From: CAVPMN01 sp963706425 | GTDB lineage: Bacteria; Actinomycetota; Acidimicrobiia; Acidimicrobiales; Acidimicrobilacustridaceae | Direction: 5' to 3' | Assembly: GCA_963706425.1 (NCBI GenBank) | Contig: CAVPMN010000020.1 | Span: 1,426,001 to 1,490,000, forward strand | DNA length: 64,000 nucleotides | Made by a program: the position numbers and the translations under genes | In this document: piece after piece, positions 1-9,626 of the stretch | Layout of the letters: the number at the start of each line of letters is the position of its first letter | Numbering within the stretch: position 1 is the first letter of the stretch | The notes under the pieces: generated by a model | The model's database searches: none | Seen by the model: only the letters and a program-made list of their open reading frames with translations | What the model was told of the DNA's origin: nothing

Positions 1-894
1 AGCGCGGTCGCCGAAGTCCTGGTTCGTCCACGGTGGTGGTGCTGGTAGACGTAGTCGATCCGCTCGAGGAAGTACGGCACCCAGCCGATGCCGCCCTCGC
101 TGAGCGCGACCCGCAGGTCGGGGAACTTGCGGAAGACCGGCGACCAGACGAGGTCGGCCGCGCACTGCACGATGTTCATCGGCTGCAGCGTGATCATGGT
201 GTCGATCGGCGCGTCCATGGCGGTGATGACCGTGGTGGACGACGACCCGATGTGCAGGCAGATGACCGTGCCGGTCTCCTCGCAGGCCGGAGGAACGGGT
301 CCCAGTGGTCGCTGTGCCAGCTCGGGCAGCCGAGCTTCTCGGGGTTCTCCGAGAAGGTGACGGCGTGGCAGCCCTTGTCGGCCATGCGGCGCACCTCGTC
401 GGCCATGAGCTCGGGGTCCCAGACCGGCGGGACGGCGAGCGGGATCATCCGGCCCGGGTAGGTGCCGCACCAGTCCTCGACGTGCCAGTCGTTGTAGGCC
501 CGCAGGAGCTCGAGGGCGATGTCCTTGTCGTCCATGGTCATGAAGAGCTGGCCGGTGAAGCCGGTCATGCGACGGGAAGTTGAGCGAGCCGAGCACGCCG
601 TTGACGTTCATGTCGCGGATGCGCTCGTGGATGTCGTAGCAGCCGGGCGCGCATCTCGTCGAGAACGCCAGCGGGTCGAGCGCCGTACTCCTCGGGCACC
701 CGGCCGACGACGGCGTTGAGGCCGACGTTCGGCAGCGCCGCGCCCTCGAACATCCACACCTCGCGGCCGTTGTCGAGGCGCTCGAGGCGCGGGGCCCGCT
801 CGGCCGCCTGGCCGGAGAGCCGGCCCTCGAACAGGTCGGGCGGCTCGACCACGTGGTCGTCGACGCTCACCAGGATCAGATCGTCGACCTGCAT
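1..894 (-). CDS. Amidohydrolase-2 family metal-dependent hydrolase, partial and frame-broken
   Basis: TIM-barrel metal-dependent hydrolase, N-terminal and central part. The ATG at 894 opens with a segment ending SVDDHVVEPPDLFEGRL, the usual metal-binding DxH start of this family. After a frame break near 565-600 the next stretch contains CGTYPGRMIPLA and ELMADEVRRMADKGCHAVTF. A second break near 290 leads to a stretch that reads to the left edge (SEGGIGWVPYFLERIDYVY-like when read in the right frame), so the C-terminus lies outside the window. Such hydrolases sit beside acyl-CoA dehydrogenases and CoA ligases in actinobacterial catabolic clusters; the substrate is unknown. The frame breaks are probably sequence errors, since each piece is well conserved. 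A shared promoter element lies upstream at 931-947. Confidence 0.8.
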
Positions 895-930
895 GCGTGC
901 CCTCCACGCCCTGGTCGCGTGAGGCCGGCA

Positions 931-947
931 TGTGACGTGTTGTTAGA
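931..947 (-). promoter_or_regulatory. Shared TCTAAC promoter element, copy 1
   Basis: On the minus strand the sequence is TCTAACAACACGTCACA, 37 bases before the ATG of the amidohydrolase at 894. It resembles copies at 13176-13193 (minus) and 16793-16810 (plus), which also precede catabolic genes. It could be an operator or part of the core promoter; no regulator is assigned. Confidence 0.4.
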
Positions 948-950
948 TTA

Positions 951-960
951 GTCGATCGAC
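951..960. promoter_or_regulatory. 10-bp palindrome in the divergent amidohydrolase / TetR promoter
   Basis: GTCGATCGAC is a perfect palindrome in the intergenic region between the amidohydrolase (start 894, minus) and the tandem TetR gene (start about 1064, plus). A TetR-type operator is expected in this position, but a 10-bp palindrome is weak evidence in high-GC DNA. Confidence 0.25.
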
Positions 961-1063
961 GGATCGGACGGTGGCAACCGGTAGCATCCCGGGTGATCGC
1001 CCCGGTGGTCGACGGCTGGTCGTCGCCGACCATCGTCGCGAACGGGCCCCGTGAGCGTGCGCC

Positions 1064-2345
1064 GATGGACGCCAGCATCGTGCGCCGACCGCCGTTCGGC
1101 ACAACCCGCTGGTGGGCGAGCGGGGCACCGACACCCGGCGCCGCGTCCTCGGCGCCGCGCTCGAGGTCTTCGGCGAGGTGGCCTTCACGCCAGGCCCGCG
1201 TCGAGCTGATCACCGAGCGGGCCGGCTGCTCGCGACCGGCCTTCTACCAGTACTTCTCGTCGAAGGACGACGTGTTCTGGACGCTCGCCACCCAGCTGGG
1301 CGAGGAGATGGTGACGCTGGCCGACGCAGCTGGGCCGGTCGACCCCCGACGCCGAGGGCCTCGGCCCGCCTCGACCGCGTGGATCGACGACTTCATGGCG
1401 CTGCACGAGGCCTGGGCACCGGTGTTCGCCTCGTTCCAGGCCGCCAGCCGCGATCACCTCGCCGCAGGCCCGGCGCTCGAGCGCGTGAGCGAGCGCACCG
1501 GCACGGCGCTGCTGCGGGCCTTCGGCTGTCGGCCGCACGGCGCCAACGAGCGACTGATGGCCGCGCTGGTCGCGGTGCTGATCCGCTGCAGCTTCTACGC
1601 CGAGGCGGCGCCGGCGGGCATGAGCCGCGAGCCGCTCGTGCTCGGCCTCGCCCAGCTCTTCCACCGGGTCCTCGCCGGCCCGATCGAGGGCGTGAACCTG
1701 CGACGCGGTCGCGCGCGACCGGCGCCGCATCGGCCAGCCATCGCGCCGCCCCTGCCCACCGGGCCACACGCCGCTGCGCGCCCCGGCGCGAGCGCACCCG
1801 CCAGCGGCTGCTCGACGCCGGCGCCGAGGTGCTGCCCGCCCGCGGCTACCACGACGCCCGGGTCGACGACATCGTCGAGGCGGCCGGGGTGAGCCACGGC
1901 ACCTTCTACCGGTACTTCGACAGCAAGGACGACTTCTTCCGGGCGCTCGCCGAGGAGCCGCGGCCGGCATGATCGAGCTGATCGACCGCGCTCGAGCTCG
2001 ACGGCGCCGCCGCACGAGCTGCGCCGGTGGCTGCGAGTGGTTCGACGCCTACGAGGCCGACGGCGGGGTGATCAGCACCTGGCAGGACATGCGCACCAGC
2101 CCCGAGCTCAGCGACCTTCTCCAGCAGGTCGGCGGCGTCGGTGTTCACCCGCCTGGTCGAAGCTGCTCGACCGCCGCGACTTCGGCAACCCCGAGGTCGA
2201 CGCCACGTCGATGCTGCTCGCGCTCATCGAGCGGGTGCCCTACAACGTGTACACGCTGCGGCTTCACCACCGAGACCGACGCCATCGACGACCATGATCG
2301 CCGATCATCCGCCGGGGCTTCCTCGCCGCGTCGACCGAGCGCTGA
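1064..2345 (+). CDS. Tandem two-domain TetR regulator, frame-broken
   Basis: Two TetR/AcrR DNA-binding units in one polypeptide of about 425 residues. The first unit reads TDTRRRVLGAALEVFGEV, then, after a frame break near 1190, VELITERAGCSRPAFYQYF SSKDD. The second reads TRQRLLDAGAEVLPARGYHD followed by EAAGVSHGTFYRYFDSKDDF. The C-terminal ligand domain continues through pieces with WFDAYEADGGVISTWQDM and LIERVPYNVYTL to a TGA at 2343-2345. At least four frame changes are needed to connect the pieces. ATG 1064 is preferred because it gives the RRPPFG leader usual before the first helix-turn-helix; GTG 1112 is the alternative. The stop overlaps the next start as TGATG, so the regulator is coupled to the dehydrogenase genes it probably controls. 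Confidence 0.75.
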
Positions 2346-3463
2346 TGGACTTCGAGTTCACCGACGATCAGCTCGAGCTGCGCGACGCCGCCCGATCGGT
2401 GCTCGACGCCGCCTGCCCGCCGTCGCTGGTGCGGGCGGTCTTCGAGGGCACCGGCGACCGCCGCCGAGCTCTGGCGACGCTCGTGCGCTCGACTGGCCGG
2501 CGCTCGGCCTGCCCGAGGCGCACGGCGGCCTCGGGCTCGGGCTTCCTCGAGGTGGGCATCGTCGTCGAGGAGCTCGGCCGGGCGGTGGCACCGACGCCCT
2601 ACCTGGCCACCGTCACCCAGCTCGTCCCCGTCGTCCGGGAGGCCGGCTCCGACCTTCGCTGCTCGCCGACGTCGCCGCCGGCACGGCCACCGGCACGTCG
2701 GCCATCGCCGAGGCGGGCGCTGGTGGCCGCGACGACGCACGCGACCCCGGCCCGTCGCGGCGGATCGGGCTGGGTGCTCGACGGCACCAAGTCCCACGTG
2801 CTCGACGGCGCCACGCGTCGACGAGCTGCGTGGTCGTCGCCCGGAGAGCGACGAGGGCTCGGCGTGTTCGTCGTGCCCGGTCCGGTCGAGGTCCGCCGCG
2901 CCGACGGTGCATCGACCCGACCTTGCCGCTGGCCGACGTGATGCTCGACGACGTCGAGGTCGACGGCGAGCGGGTGCTGGTCGAGCCGGGCGACCCCGGC
3001 CGCCGCAGGCCATCGAGCGGGCCCTGCAGGAGGCCACCGACCGCGATCGCGCTGTCGACCGTCGCGACCTGCCGGGCCATCTTCGAGACCACCGTCGCGT
3101 ACGCCAAGGACCGCGAGCAGTTCGGCCGACCCATCGGCTCGTTCCAGGCGCTCAAGCACCGCCTCGCCGACTGCTACCTGGCCGTCGAGCGGGCCGCCGC
3201 GCTCGGCTACTTCGCGGCGCTCACCATCGCCGAGGACGACGACCGCCGCGCCGTCGCCACCTCGATGGCCAAGGCCGCGGCCGGCGACTGCCAGCGGCTC
3301 GTCGCCCGCGACGGCCTCCAGCTGCACGGCGGCGTCGGGTTCACCTGGGAGCACGATCTGCACTTCCTCCTGAAGCGGGCCAAGGCCGGCGAGCTGCTGT
3401 TCGGCACCGCGGCCTTCCACCGGGCCGCCTGGCGGGGCTGCTCGGGCTGGAGGCGCGGCATGA
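2345..3463 (+). CDS. Acyl-CoA dehydrogenase (first of pair), frame-broken
   Basis: FAD-dependent acyl-CoA dehydrogenase catalysing alpha,beta-desaturation of a CoA thioester. The start MDFEFTDDQLELRDAARSVL is typical. The well-read C-terminal part (about 3060-3420) has the conserved AYAKDREQFGRPIGSFQALK, the LADCYLAVE helix, and the ending LHGGVGFTWEHDLHFLLKRA. The usual length is about 370-390 residues, which fits. Several one-base frame changes occur between 2450 and 3060 and again near 3440. It begins within the TetR stop codon (TGATG) and ends overlapping the second dehydrogenase (ATGA at 3460), so the two probably form a heteromeric pair, as in mycobacterial FadE heterotetramers. That last point is inference from family knowledge. 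Confidence 0.82.
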
Positions 3464-4678
3464 GGCTGCGCTTCGACGACTCGGTCGAGGCGTTCCGCGC
3501 CGAGCTGCTCGAGTGGCTCGCCGCCAACCGACCGAGCGCCGGAGGAGATGGCGGCGGACCCGTCGGTGTCGACCGGTGCACGCCCCGCAGTGGGCCCGAC
3601 GCTGGACCCGCACGATGTTCGACGCCGGCTGGCTGGTGCCCGGCTGGCCCCCCGAGCTCGGCGGTCGCAACGCCGGGCCGATCGAGACCCTCGTCTACAT
3701 CGAGGAGCTGGCCAGGGCCCGGGTGCCGCGCACCACCAACGTGCAGGGCCTCGGCATCGTGGCGCCGTCGATCCTCGACTACGGCACGCCCGAGCAGATC
3801 CGCGACTACGCCATGCCGCATCCTGCGCGGCGAGGCCACCGCGTGTCTCGGCATGAGCGAGCCCGGCGCCGGCAGCGACCTGGCGTCGCTGTCAGCACCC
3901 GGGCGGTGCTCGACGGCGACCAGTGGGTGATCAACGGCCAGAAGGTGTGGACCTCGGGCGCCAACTACGCCGACTTCTGCTTCCTGTTCTGCCGCACCGA
4001 TCCGACGGCGCCGAAGCACAAGGGCATCTCGATCCTGCTGGTGCCGATGGACACGCCCGGGCATCACCGTGCGGCCGCTGCCCGAGATCGTCCACCCCGA
4101 GGAGCCCGATCTGAACGAGGTGTTCCTCGACGACGTCGGCGTGCCGGCCGCGAACCTGGTCGGCCAGCTGAACGACGGCTGGGCCATGGCCAACGGCTCG
4201 CTCGCCCACGAGCGCGGCATGGTGTGGGTCAGCGCGGTGATGGGCCTGGAGGAGTCGCTCGACCGGCTGCTCGCCGAGGCGCCCGACCTGCTCGGCTCCC
4301 CTGCCGCCGACCGAGCGGGCCCTCGCCGTCGACCAGATCGTGCAGGTCGCCATCGACACGCAGGCGGCCCGCTGCCTCGGCTACCGGGGCTTCGCCAAGC
4401 TGGCCCGGGGTGGCACCGCGCCCGAGCAGGCACTGATGAAGCTGTACGCCAGCGAGGCCCGGCAAGCGGGTGGCCCGGGTGGCCGCCGAGATCCAGGGCG
4501 CCGACGCGCTCGAGATCGGTCGTGGTCGCGATCGACGGTCACCTCGCCGTCGACGAGCCGCAGGGCACCTGGCTCGAGCAGTACTTCCACTCGCTTCGCC
4601 AACACGATCTCGGCCGGCACGTCGGAGATCCAGCGCAACATCATCGCCGAGCGCGTGCTCGGGCTGCCCCGTGGCTGA
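3460..4678 (+). CDS. Acyl-CoA dehydrogenase (second of pair), frame-broken
   Basis: Second acyl-CoA dehydrogenase, starting MRLRFDDSVEAFRAELLEWL. Recognisable blocks are PGWPPELGGRNAGPIETL, the FAD-binding ATACLGMSEPGAGSDLAS block, VLDGDQWVINGQKVWTSGA, and the C-terminal GTSEIQRNIIAERVLGLPRG in which the catalytic-site region and C-terminal helix lie. There are frame changes near 3590, 3820, 4060, 4300, 4470 and 4600. Length is about 405 residues, normal for the family. Its tail overlaps the following acyl-CoA ligase by eight bases. Tandem FadE genes of this kind often encode alpha and beta subunits, only one of which keeps the catalytic glutamate; broken frames prevent judging that here. Confidence 0.82.
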
Positions 4679-6314
4679 CACGATCGCCGAGCTGTTCCTG
4701 GCGCGCACGGCCACGACCCCAACGCCGGCATCGTCACCGACGACCAGGTGTGGACCTGGGCCGAGGTGGTCGACGGAGCCACCCGCCGCGCCGCGCTGCT
4801 CGACGATCTCGGACTGCGGGGACGGCACGTCGGGGTCCTGCTCGAGAACGTGCCCGAGTACGTCTTCCTGCTCGGCGGCGGCGGCCCTCACCGGCAGCGT
4901 GGTCGTCGGCATCAACCCCACCCGTCGAGGCGAGGAGCTCGCTCGCGACATCCGCCACACCGACTGCGCCCTCGTGCTCACCGACACGACCCAGGTCGCC
5001 CTGCTCGACGGCCTCGATGTCGGCGCCGCCGGGTCCGGGTGGTCGATCAGCCCGACTGGCCGCCGCTCGGTCGGCCCAGCGCGGCGCGCCCGCTCCCCAC
5101 CCAGCTGCCCGAGCCCGACACGTTGTACGTGCTCCTCTTCACGTCGGGATCCACCGGAGCGCCCAAGGCGGTGAAGATGAGCCAGGGTCGTGCGGCCCGC
5201 ATCGTAGAGGCATCGGGGCTGCCCTACGGCCCGAGCGACGTGCTCTATTGCGCCATGCCGCTCTTCCACGGCAACGCGTTGCTGGCCAACCTGTTTCCCG
5301 GTCTGGCCGGCGGTTCGTCGATCGTGCTGAAGCGCAGGTTCTCCGCGTCGACGTTCATCCACGACGTTCGCCGGCACGGGGTGACGTCGTTCAACTACGT
5401 CGGCCGCGCGCTGTCGTACATCCTCGCCCAGCCGCCCTCGCCCGACGACGCCGACAACCAGCTCGTGTTCTGCCTCGGATCGGAGGCGTCGCCGCGCGAT
5501 TCGACGCGAGTTCCGGCGTCGTTTCGGCTGCTACGTCGCCGAGGGCTACAGCTCGAGCGAGGGTGGCGTGGTCATCCAGCCCTTCCCGGGCATGCCTCGC
5601 GAAGCCCTCGGCCGGGCCGCCGAGGGCACCGACGTGGTCGTGATCGACCCCGACACCCTGATCGAGTGTCCCCGGGCCGCCTTCGGCCCGCAGCGTGAGC
5701 TGCTCAACGCCACCGAGGCCATCGGCGAGATCGTGCGGCGCGACGGTCTGTCGTCATTCGAGGGCTACTACGCCAACGACGAGGCCGATCGCGAGCGAGG
5801 TCGCAACGGCTGGTACTGGACGGGCGACCTGGCCTACCGCGACGACGAGGGCACCTTCTACTTCGCGGGCCGCACCTCGGATTGGCTGCGTGTCGACGGT
5901 GAGAACTTCGCCGCCGGTCCGATCGAAGCGATCATCGGACGCTTCGATGGGGTGGCGTCGGTCGTGGTCTACGGGGTGCCCGACCCGCGCACCGGCGATC
6001 AGGTGATGGCCGCTCTCGAGCTCGATGCCGACGTGACGTTCGACGCCGAAGCATTCGGCACGTTCCTCGGCACGCAGCCCGATCTCGGCACCAAGTGGGC
6101 GCCGCGCTTCGTGCGGGTCGTCGACGCCATCCCCATCACGACCACCGGCAAGGTAGACCGCAAACCGCTACGGGCCGAGCGTTGGGATCCGTACGAGCAG
6201 ATCTGGTGGCGCCCGCCGGGCGCCGGCGCGTACCACCCGATGAGCTCCGACGATGTCGCCGCCCTTCGGCAGGCGTTCGACGAAGCCGGACGCGCTGCCG
6301 GCATGCTCACCTAG
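4671..6314 (+). CDS. Acyl-CoA synthetase (AMP-dependent ligase), frame-broken in the N-terminal half
   Basis: ATP-dependent CoA ligase of the ANL superfamily that activates a carboxylic acid to its acyl-CoA. GTG 4671 gives VADTIAELFLARTAT and overlaps the upstream dehydrogenase stop. Further blocks are DDQVWTWAEVVDGATRR, the P-loop-like TSGSTGAPKAVKMS near 5145, and, in one clean frame from 5568, GWYWTGDLAYRDDEGTFYFA, the hinge region GRTSDWLRVDGENF, and the catalytic lysine motif TTTGKVDRKPL near 6145. Frame breaks occur near 4730, 4880, 5030, 5090 and 5500. Length is about 545 residues, as for FadD-type ligases. It is the last gene of the TetR-ACAD-ACAD operon and probably supplies the CoA substrate for the dehydrogenases; the acid is unknown. 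Confidence 0.85.
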
Positions 6315-6390
6315 CCCGGCGGGGCCGAGGGTCGTCGTACGGGTCGTGTAGCTCGGGGGCCCCACCCCCGGAATCCGCGACAAGAACGGC

Positions 6391-6753
6391 TCAGGCCGAG
6401 AGCGCGGCCGGTCGGTCGGCGGGGTCCTTGTTGATCGGGCTGGTCCAGGCCTCGCCCGGCAGGTTCGTCCCGATCACCACCCGCGTCTGCGTGCCGGCGA
6501 GGGTGCGATGCAGCCATCCCGCCGGTGCTCGAAGCCGACATCCCGGCTGCACCTGGGTCACGTTGCCGTGCTCGTCCGCGAACGATCCCGTGCCGGAGAT
6601 CACCCAGGTGACGCCCTCGAACTCGTGCCAGTGCAGGACCTCGTCCTCCACATGGACGTCATCGAACGCCAGCCCGTGCAATCCCATGGCGGCGACCTGC
6701 TCGAGCGCCTCGCGTTCGGTGATCGGCTCGCCGGTCGTGAACTCGTACTCCAT
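6391..6753 (-). CDS. Small cupin-domain protein
   Basis: Single-domain cupin of 120 residues. The conserved beta-barrel histidines appear in EVLHWHEFEGVTWVISGTG (HxH about residue 45) and in the second motif PAGWLHRTLAGTQTRVV. The ATG at 6753 is preferred over the one at 6762 because GGGGAG lies nine bases before it; the upstream ATG would have no spacing. It is convergent with the acyl-CoA ligase. The fold is clear, but whether it binds metal or acts as an enzyme or sensor cannot be told. Confidence 0.75.
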   Translation of the reverse strand: MEYEFTTGEPITEREALEQVAAMGLHGLAFDDVHVEDEVLHWHEFEGVTWVISGTGSFADEHGNVTQVQPGCRLRAPAGWLHRTLAGTQTRVVIGTNLPGEAWTSPINKDPADRPAALSA

Positions 6754-6914
6754 CCGTGCCATCTCCCCGTCAGATCCGATGGCGGCTCGGCCGGTCGGCC
6801 GAGACCCCCAACAGACAGCTCCGCTCAGTCAACCACGGTTTGGTCGGCTTCCCCTGCTTGGCACCATAGGTCGGATGAGGCCGTCGGCTCGTCGACGGCG
6901 GGCAGGAGGGTGTC

Positions 6915-7475
6915 ATGGCGAAGCTGGTCTACGCGTCGAACATGTCGCTCGACGGGTGGCACCGAGGACGAGCGTGGCGCGCTCGACTGGGCGCCGCCCG
7001 ACGACGACGTGTTCGTGTTCATCACCGAGCTCATGCGCTCCGCCAGCACCTACCTCTACGGGCGACGCATGTACGAGACCATCGCCGTGTGGGAGACCGA
7101 CCCCAGCCTGGCCGACCGGACGGACCTCACGGCCGATTACGCGCGTGCATGGCAGCGCGGCGCACAAGGTCGTCTACTCGTCGACCCTGGCCGCCCCACT
7201 CACCGCCCACACCCGTCTCGAACGCCACTTCGACGCCAGTGCGGCACGCGAGCTGAAGGCGACCGCCACCGGCGATCTGTTGATCGGCGGCCCACATCTG
7301 GCGGCACAAGCCCTCGGGAGCGGGCTGGTCGACGACCTGGTCTTGTTCGTCTGGCCGGTCGTCCTCGGTGGGCGCAACCTGCGGACTTCCCGCTCGACGA
7401 GCACCTCGATCTCGAGCTCGTCGACGAGCACCGCTTCGACACGGCGTCGTCCACCTCCGCTATCGCGTGCGATGA
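6915..7475 (+). CDS. Dihydrofolate reductase / RibD C-terminal-like protein, frame-broken
   Basis: Protein of about 187 residues with the RibD_C fold, an NADPH-binding reductase-like family of uncertain substrate. It begins MAKLVYASNMSLDG after the RBS AGGAGGG and continues, after a frame break near 6955, with DERGALDWAPPDDDVFVF and YLYGRRMYETIAVWE. The central part has TATGDLLIGGPHLAAQAL and LVDDLVLFVWPVVLGGR, both hallmark blocks of the family. It needs three frame changes (near 6955, 7155 and 7375) to reach GVVHLRYRVR and the TGA at 7473-7475. Its closest relatives are usually free-standing single genes, often beside DinB proteins as here. Confidence 0.75.
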
Positions 7476-7497
7476 TCGGCTGCGATAGAACGGGACG

Positions 7498-8011
7498 ATG
7501 GAAGCCAATGAGATCCTGATCGAATCGTTCGCTCGCGTCGGCGAGCACGTTCACGGGGTGCTGGCCGGAGATCGACGCCGAATGGCTGACCCGCACGCCT
7601 GTCGACGGTGTGAACCCGATCGGCTGGTTCGTGTGGCACATCGCCCGCGGCCAGGACCTGCAGATCGCGATGCTCGTCGACGGCGAGCAGGAGTGGGTGC
7701 ACGGCAACTGGGCGCCGCGCTTCGGCCTCGATCCCGACCCCTGGAACATGGGCTACGGCCACACACCCGAGCAGGTCGCCAGCGTGCAACCCGAGAGCGT
7801 GCAGGTGCTGCTCGACTACTACGACGCGGTGTGGGCCCGCACCAAGGCCGTGCTCCAGAAGGTGACGGCCGCAGATCTCGATCGGGTCGTCGACGAGAAC
7901 TGGGACCCGCCGGTCACCATGGGCGTGCGCTTGGTGAGCATCGTCGACGACGACGTCCAACATGCCGGCCAGGCGTGGTACCTACGCGGCCTCTTCGAGC
8001 GCTCGGGCTGA
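7498..8011 (+). CDS. DinB-superfamily protein, one frame break
   Basis: Four-helix-bundle DinB/MDMPI-type protein of about 170 residues. It starts MEANEILIESFARVGEHVHG, then, after a frame break near 7560, reads AEWLTRTPVDGVNPIGWFVW. The characteristic metal-ligand histidine lies in WFVWHIARGQDLQI, and a second one in DVQHAGQAWYLRGL near the C-terminus. Members bind a divalent metal, and some transfer low-molecular-weight thiols such as mycothiol; no substrate can be inferred. It follows the reductase-like gene by 22 bases and may be co-transcribed. Its 3' end overlaps the convergent Doc-like gene by about 28 bases. Confidence 0.72.
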
Positions 8012-8454
8012 GGAGGACCCAGAGCAACGCGTCGATAGTGATCTGCCTGCATCGAGTTTCGTCACGCCCAGTCGTGCAGCGAACGATTCGAGTCGTTTCG
8101 TGATCCCGTCGAGCCCGACTCGCCCGGCGGCAACATCGATCACCAGGTCGTAGACATCCTCGTTGGGCGTCGTGGCCACGCTCGCGCCGTTGATCTCGAG
8201 GAACACAGCTGGGGCCACCAACCCCAAGCGCTTGTTGCCGTCGACCAGCGCATGGTTGGTGACGACCGACTGGAGGAGCGCCGCTGCCTTCGCACCGAGG
8301 GTCGGGTAGGCGTCGTGACCTCCGACGGTCGTCTGCGGTCGGGACACCGCCGCCGCCAGCAGCCCGACGTCTCGCACCGGCGGGGGATCGCCGAGCAGAC
8401 GCGTGCGAGGCCGATGAGGTCTTCCAGGTCGAGGAACTCGACTGGGTCGGTCAT
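7984..8454 (-). CDS. Doc-like Fic-family toxin, one frame break
   Basis: Type II toxin of the Fic/Doc family. It begins MTDPVEFLDLEDLIGLARV and, after a frame break near 8395, continues RDVGLLAAAVSRPQTTVGG. The catalytic core is HALVDGNKRLGLVAPAVFLE, matching the Doc HxFxxGNKR motif. Doc proteins phosphorylate EF-Tu and block translation; that activity is family knowledge, not seen here. Canonical Doc is about 125 residues, and this frame runs to about 156, so the tail after LGVTKLD may be an artefact of another indel. The start overlaps the antitoxin stop (ATGA), the usual arrangement with antitoxin first. Confidence 0.78.
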
Positions 8455-8654
8455 CGGCCGAGGCGGTCGATGGCGTCGGCGTGAACGTCGAGGATGAGAT
8501 CGGCAGCGCCGGCGACACGACTGCGGTGCTCGCTGCGCGCCACGTAGTCACGGACCGCGTGTCGAGCGGCCTCCTGCATGGAGACGCCCTCAGCCGCAGC
8601 GCGCTCCTTCAGCGCCCGCTGTTCGTCGTCGGTGAGCCGAAGTGTCATAGCCAT
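8451..8654 (-). CDS. Ribbon-helix-helix antitoxin of the Doc pair
   Basis: 67-residue protein: MAMTLRLTDDEQRALKERAA followed by a basic helical region and an acidic tail. The start TLRLTDDEQ and AAEGVSMQEAARHAVRDYV are typical of CopG/Arc ribbon-helix-helix DNA-binding domains. The C-terminal segment would fold on the toxin. It lies directly upstream of the Doc-like gene with a four-base overlap and begins ten bases after a strong inverted repeat, so it probably represses its own promoter. It is fused in frame to the upstream amidohydrolase only because of a frame break there; the ATG at 8654 is the natural start. Confidence 0.8.
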   Translation of the reverse strand: MAMTLRLTDDEQRALKERAAAEGVSMQEAARHAVRDYVARSEHRSRVAGAADLILDVHADAIDRLGR

Positions 8655-8663
8655 GGCCCCGAT

Positions 8664-8680
8664 GGTATCGAAGCGATACC
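8664..8680. promoter_or_regulatory. Operator of the Doc/RHH toxin-antitoxin pair
   Basis: Perfect inverted repeat GGTATCG-AAG-CGATACC (7-bp arms, 3-bp spacer), ten bases upstream of the antitoxin ATG at 8654. Its position and symmetry fit an autoregulatory site for a dimeric ribbon-helix-helix repressor. Confidence 0.6.
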
Positions 8681-8758
8681 GCCCGGCGGCGCAGCGTGAC
8701 GGAAGAAGCCCGGCGACCAGTCGTGCGACGTCGGCCTCGGCGGGGGCACGACCTGTGG

Positions 8759-9626
8759 TCAGCAGCGATAGACCCGCTCGGCGTTGGACGCGAACAGCTT
8801 GAGGCGCGGCCTCGTCGTCGAGACCTGCGGTCACCTCGGCATAGGCGGAGTAGAGCTGGTCGAAGGTGCCGTGCATGCCGTCGACGGGGAAGTTGCTGGC
8901 GAACAGGCAGCGGTCGACGCCGAACTGCTCGATGGCGAACTCGATCCACGGGGCGAACGCGTCGGCATCCATCGAGCCGAGCGGCATGGCCAGGCCCGAC
9001 AGCTTGCAGACGACTCGGTCGCCGAGCGCGGCGAGCGCACGCATGCCCTCTTCCCACGACACGCGCTCGACCTTCGTGGCCGAACGCGGCCAGCCTGTGT
9101 GCTCCACCACGACGACCAGGTCGTCGAAGCCCGACAGCGCGCCGGCGGCGATCAGGAGCTGGTCGGGATGGGCCATCAGCTCGAACACCAGGTCGCGCTC
9201 CTGCAAGGCCCGCAGCACGGCCGGCTCGGGCACGGGCCCGTCGAAGACACCCATGGGGCGCACTCCTCGAAACCGCGCCGCGGCCATCTGCCGGTCGATC
9301 AGCTCGATCGCCTCAGCGGCCGACTCGGTGGGCGGCAGCCCACCGATGATGGCGTCGGGGTGCCCGTCGTCGTCGGCTCGTCGGTCGAGCTCGAGGGTCT
9401 CGTCGATCGAGTGGCGGCCGGTCGCGGCGGCGACGTTCACCAGCTTCTGCACGTTCCAGCCGGCCGACTCGCCCAGGTAGGTCGACACGTCGAAGCGCCG
9501 AGACATCCCGGTGACATCGCCGAGGTCGATCTTCTGGCGGCCCGACAGATAGGGATACCAGTCGGTGCGAGCCGGATCCCAGAGGTGCACGTGGGCGTCG
9601 ACCACGCGCGCCGGGCGAGCGCTCAC
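8759..9626 (-). CDS. Amidohydrolase (L-fuconolactonase / TIM-barrel type), one frame break
   Basis: Amidohydrolase-2 family protein of about 288 residues. GTG 9626 gives VSARPARVVDAHVHLWDPAR with the metal-binding HxH. Further landmarks are DAIIGGLPPTESAAEAIELI, GVRPMGVFDG, the active-site HTGWPRS, VVCKLSGLAMPLG, and FGVDRCLFASNFPVDG with the distal metal aspartate. A frame break near 8805 separates this from the natural ending LFASNAERVYRC and the TGA at 8759-8761. It starts within the stop of the upstream SDR (GTGA overlap), forming a three-gene operon with that SDR and the flavoprotein monooxygenase. A lactone-hydrolysing role after a Baeyer-Villiger step is plausible inference. Confidence 0.82.
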
